Positions 60,110 to 64,000 of a stretch of DNA of 64,000 nucleotides are shown here, piece after piece. Source of the DNA: Kingdonia uniflora (Eukaryota > Streptophyta > Magnoliopsida > Ranunculales > Circaeasteraceae); contig JACGCM010000310.1 in assembly GCA_014058105.1 (NCBI GenBank), positions 248,001 to 312,000 on the forward strand, given 5' to 3'. Made by a program: the position numbers and the translations under genes. Each line of letters opens with the position of its first letter. Positions within the stretch are counted from its first letter, which is position 1. The notes under the pieces are model-generated. The model was given only the letters and a program-made list of their open reading frames with translations, searched no databases and was not told the origin of the DNA.

Positions 60110-60500
60110 CTTGAATTCATCTATTTCTAAATCACAAGGGGATTTAACTTCGGATTGTTCTTCTTTATTGCTTAGAAGTTTTTTATGCTTTATTTCACTC
60201 CACGTAGTTGACAACTGAGTTATGTGAGTCTCTAATCTAGAGATAGATTAGGTCGTTAAAGTTTAATTCACCAATGTCTGTTGTTAGAATTGTATTATTT
60301 GTTGCTGAAATTGTACTGATTGTTGCATGAAAAGGGTAAGGGTATCGTCTAAAGAAGGATTGGGTGGATCCGGTAGGAACTGATTGGATGACTGGATGGA
60401 CTGATGGGCCTGCATATATAAATAAGATTGGAAAGGTTCCGCGTATTAAGAGTTTTGGTGATCCCATGATTGAAAATGATTTTGAGGTTATTACGGGATT
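60110..60500 (-). pseudogene. C-terminal gag remnant of the non-autonomous element
   Basis: On -, DDTLTLFMQQSVQFQQQIIQ, then SISRLETHITQLSTTWSEIK. It parallels 1258-1400 of the pol-bearing copy (CATGCAACAATCAGTG-type sequence and the shared CTAATCTATCTCTA block). A Gln-rich segment followed by an ITQLS-like heptad stretch is usual at the end of Athila Gag. Stops interrupt it. Confidence 0.65.
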
Positions 60501-60609
60501 TTGAATTGTGAGCTGTAAGGATTCTAATGTTCTTGCATGTATGACATTTTAAAATAAAAGTAACACCCAACGTAATAAACAACCAATCATACTTAAAATC
60601 TAGCACATC

Positions 60610-62356
60610 AACATTTTTTAGAAGTAATAATTAGGTCTCCCCTATATTCTTCTATGTTCAAAATGGGTACGATGGCAAAAGCCTTTGGTTCCTATACTCC
60701 CCTGCGTCATTATGCTAGTACCAGCTTAAAGTAAATGTTTAGTCCTCACGCCTGAACGAGTTGCCTTATCGTACGTCAGCACTCAGAATGGTTACATCGC
60801 AAACCTACAACCAGTATTTCACGACGTTAGGCTGGGGCCGTATCCTACGAACCCGTGTTTGTACCCCGGTCCAGTGCACCTATCCATTGGGTGATTAAAT
60901 CGCGCAGAAATCTTGTTACTCTTTTTTATTAACAGTTATGTTGATGTCCGAGACGTTTAATTTTTGTGTGATACGAATTTCTTTGTATCCCTAATGGGTG
61001 GTACCACTTGTTGGAGATCTTTTTGGGTGATGAAATCCTGCGAGTCACTAACAGTTTTTACATTTACGAATGTTGGAATGAAAAAGAATATTAAACACAA
61101 CAATAGGTCAATCCAACCACAACAAAAAAATTTATTAAAGTAGCGTGTATTTGCACAGTCCACACGACTTTATATGTTCTAGTTCCGGGGCGGAGCGGAT
61201 ACATACCCCTTCTAGATGTCAAGTTTTAAGAAGTACGAACCTATAGGAAGTGTTTCCCGGTGTTGATGTGGCCGCCCCTTCACTTAGGCGGCGAAGATGG
61301 AAGTGCCCCTTCACTTAGAGGGAGCAAGAAGGATGTATTTAATGCGATGCTTTCAACTTTGCTTATTTTCCGTCCTCACTCTTTTTCTCACTTTAACACC
61401 TTTTTTACCGTGTCCCAAAACGAACTTGAAATGAGAAGAAAACAAATTTAGGCACAGTGCTACGGGAGAGTTACAATTATATACTAAAAAATAATGTGAT
61501 TAATTAATGTGACATTGATGATATGGTTAAATGAAACAATAAAAGGATGCTCTTGATGGGCATTATTAAGTTGCTGTTTAGACAAAGTTACCAAGCAAGC
61601 ACCGTCATGTGTGGATTAAGCCGAACCAAGCATGCACATATAAACAATCCCAGAAAAGTACAAGCACAAAAGATATATCGTACGTCTCTTGGCTAAGAAT
61701 TGTATAACTAAAATACTTGGCCAATGACTCAAAATTTTGTGCAAATATCAAAGTACCATAATATGCCAATACAAAACCGAGAGAGAGAGCATGTGAACTT
61801 TAGGATTACCTCTGAGATTCCAGAACCAAAAATTGACTTACTTTGATGAGATGTAAAGATATGAATTTGATATATCAGTACCTTTGCAAAGTTACTAAAC
61901 CCCTGCTTCAAGTGCTGTCGTTCCCATGCACCAAAACCTACAAGCAGCTTTTTCTAAGTGTTAGAAAAATTCCTGCACCTACACTGTGAAGTTGCTGCTG
62001 TACGTACCACCAAAGGCTAAGCAAACTTGAAAAGAATCACCCAAGCAAGTTGTCTAAAACTGCCATTTAATATAAGGACTAACAGGCAGCATGTGATAAA
62101 TAAATGGAGTTTAAAATTTAATTTTGTTTGAAGATGTCCACTTAAAAACAAGAAAACCTTTCTTTGAAGATGTCCACTTAACAACCCGTAAATTAGAAAC
62201 ACAATTATTTTCTATTCTAGTTTTTTTTTTAAAGAAAATTAGATACACTTAAAATAGCATTACCGACAACTATACTACAACTTATTATACAAAAAAATAA
62301 AAATAACATAAAAGAAGGAATAATCGGCTTAAAATAGCATCTCAATAAAAGACACC
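60610..62356 (-). other. Leader of the non-autonomous element, no gene seen
   Basis: 1.7 kb between primer site and gag remnant. 60620-60960 and 61170-61330 are richer in G+C than the surroundings and contain the repeated phrase CCCCTTCACTTAG (61274 and 61300). No coding frame or RNA gene was recognised. Confidence 0.5.
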
Positions 62357-62360
62357 TTAG

Positions 62361-62378
62361 TCCCCGGCAACGGCGCCA
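62361..62378 (-). other. Primer-binding site, tRNA-Asp type
   Basis: On - TGGCGCCGTTGCCGGGGA, complementary to the 3' end of plant tRNA-Asp, the primer used by Athila-type elements. Six bases separate it from the LTR end. Confidence 0.9.
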
Positions 62379-62384
62379 AAAACT

Positions 62385-63402
62385 TGATCAATTATAAACC
62401 GACAACTTAAAAGACCCGCAAGTGCACGGTGTACCATTAAGTACAAGGGTAAGCGGGGTCGTATCCCAAGAGACTTGTGGTGCAAATTATACTTGGAGTT
62501 ACTAGTTTTATCCAATTACAACGTGTTTGTGTAGGTTTTGAAATAAAAAGAAGAACGAAACAAATTACAAGATAAATTAAAGTGGAAACCAAGGCATCGA
62601 TTCCACTCCACTCTTTAAAACCCTTAAATAGCATAAATAATTAAAGTAAATTATGAGTTACCGTATCGCATATCTTTGGTCGGGCATATGCAATACATCA
62701 AAAAATATAAGAGATTTATTAATTGGGAACTACCCATAGACCAACTTACTCAACCATGGTCCGGTTGATAAGTATGGATTATGTTCTCTTCTCCATGATC
62801 CTAACCTATCTTGTTATGGTCCAAAAAGATGGTTATAAAGATTTATTATTCCTCCTAATCCTAACTATGGTCAAGCATAGAACGAAGGAATACAAATATG
62901 CAAAATTTTAGGATAAAGAGAAGGTAATTACTCTAACTATTACTACGATAAAATTAAAAGACAAGATCAAGAGAAAGAATAAGATTTATTGCGATGAACT
63001 TTGATTTACACTCTCCAAGATCCTCTCATGGGTAGGATTCCCCTCCTATTTATAGAGTATAGGAAGGAAGGGTTTACAAAATATTACCATTAATATAAAA
63101 TCCCCTAAACAATGCCTAAAATCATGCATATATATTACAACTCATGAAAATAGTATCTATATCTAATTCTATTCAATGGGCTTCGATGTATGGGCCTTTG
63201 GTTGACAATTTCAAATAAGAATTATTGTTGGAGTGCATCACCCTTGTTCTTCGTTAAAAACCGGTAAAATATACGACTTATTTATCATGTGACCGATTTC
63301 TGTAAGTACAAACAAAAGTACTATTAGTGCCACATTTATTTAATAAATGACTAGGTAGATATAAATTTAGGAGTTGTACACGTAAATATTACATGTCTAT
63401 CA
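62385..63402 (-). repeat. 5' LTR of the non-autonomous Athila-like element
   Basis: 1018 bp; on - starts TGATAGACATGTAATATTTA and ends ATAATTGATCA. Carries a deletion of about 95 bp near 62940 relative to 56189-57300. Confidence 0.9.
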
Positions 63403-64000
63403 GGAAGTCAATGTTCGCGTAATCAAAACCCACTGCCACCGGAAAGATGACCTATCAGAGACCGATTAGGACCTGAAGGACATGGAGACTTTGATCCACA
63501 GATTGTAACCGTAACAATTCCTCTACTATAATTTATTACATTGGGTGACCTAAACAATAGAATCCAAGTTATAAACTCTGACATCCCAGGTCGAAGATCT
63601 ACTCTTGATAGAATTAAAACAAATCTCATATCTCCTCATCTTGAAGTTATGCCCATTTCGGATAATTTCTATATGCCAAAAATTATTCAGTATGCAGGCC
63701 TCACTGACCCTCTCACCCACGGCTGACACTTCAAAGACGCAGTTGGATTATACTCTAAACTCGACCACATGTTATACCAATTATTCAACATGAGCCTAAA
63801 AGTGGAACCGTTCAGATGGTTTCATACTATCCCCGAAGGCTCAATCACTACATTCAACCAATTGCAGCGCCTCTTCGAGTAAAATTATGCTCATGCTAAA
63901 GAGCAAGAGATAACTACAGATTCTTTATTTTTCGTCGTGTAGGGAGTAAAAGAAACACTAGCAAGATTTTATAAGTAATTCTTACAGGAAACCCAAAAGA
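63403..64000 (+). pseudogene. gag: Tat-lineage Gag core (cut by the window end)
   Basis: The + frame reads DNFYMPKIIQYAGLTDPLTH, then SKLDHMLYQLFNMSLKVEPF, RWFHTIPEGSITTFNQLQRL and GVKETLARFYK. This is the Gag core of Tat-lineage elements and resembles the gag at 18850-18429 on -. Stops occur after LTHG, QRLFE and FFVV. Together with 55741-56188 it is the host element into which the Athila-like copy inserted. Confidence 0.75.

Larger units (their letters stand above)
56189..63402 (-). mobile_element. Complete Athila-like non-autonomous element, 7.2 kb
   Basis: On -: 5' LTR (63402-62385), primer site complementary to tRNA-Asp (62378-62361), a long leader, a gag C-terminal remnant (about 60480-60110), an unrecognised reading frame (60097-58970), a 3' non-coding region, a polypurine tract (57310-57301) and a 3' LTR (57300-56189). 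Target duplication AGAAG / GGAAG (56184-56188, 63403-63407), one mismatch. LTRs and 3' region match the pol-bearing copy at 1-7936, but protease, RT and integrase are absent here, so the element must have relied on enzymes of a relative. Confidence 0.9.

Noticed and set aside
62361..62378. tRNA-Asp gene fragment
   Set aside because: Only the 18-base complement of the tRNA 3' end is present, next to an LTR, which makes it a primer-binding site.
1..64000. CRISPR arrays, operons, bacterial promoters
   Set aside because: The sequence is plant nuclear DNA with introns and LTR elements; repeats found are LTRs, TIRs and one two-unit tandem repeat, not regularly spaced arrays.

Overview
The window looks like a eudicot plant heterochromatic or pericentromeric segment. 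It is AT-rich and built almost entirely of nested, decayed transposable elements. I found no intact host gene: every long reading frame belongs to a mobile element or to a host-gene fragment carried inside one. The plant origin rests on Athila-like and Tat-like Ty3/gypsy elements, a chromodomain gypsy element, a Ty1/copia element, and fragments of plant-type genes (CDPK, PIP5K, an LRR receptor-like kinase).

Layout. 1-7936: an Athila-like gypsy element on +, cut by the window start, with decayed gag-pol and a 3' LTR at 6811-7936. It sits inside a Tat-lineage gypsy element on + (RNase H and integrase resume at 7937), whose 3' region holds an antisense coding remnant (about 10.2-12.6 kb) and a probable LTR near 13.0-13.45 kb. 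13.6-13.85 kb: a 115-bp tandem repeat. 14.0-19.5 kb: a second Tat-lineage gag-pol on -. 19.5-20.07 kb: an LTR-like repeat whose second copy lies at 41.7-44.4 kb. 20.07-21.42 kb: a long inverted repeat with arms above 600 bp. 21597-34256: a candidate 12.66-kb non-autonomous Helitron on - carrying fragments of at least three recognisable host genes. 35348-40959: a full-length chromodomain gypsy element on - with 420-bp LTRs and a perfect 5-bp target duplication. 41.7-44.4 kb: the second copy of the LTR-like repeat, split by a 1.03-kb TIR element with a captured host exon and by a solo LTR of the Athila-like family. 45655-45924: a hAT-type MITE with a perfect 8-bp duplication. 47.4-53.6 kb: a Ty1/copia element on -. 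54451-55330: a Mutator-like TIR element with an 11-bp duplication. 55.7-64.0 kb: a Tat-lineage gag on + split by a complete Athila-like element on - (56189-63402).

Two sets of observations stand out. First, the putative Helitron carries a near-complete but dead CDPK gene with introns, exons of a PIP5K and exons of an MDIS2/MRH1-like receptor kinase. Second, the Athila-like family is present as an autonomous-type copy (1-7936), a shorter copy whose pol is replaced by an unrecognised acidic reading frame (56189-63402), and a solo LTR (43170-44330). A paralogous empty site at 19.96 kb verifies the solo-LTR insertion. Protein-domain calls were made by reading translations by eye; no searches were run.
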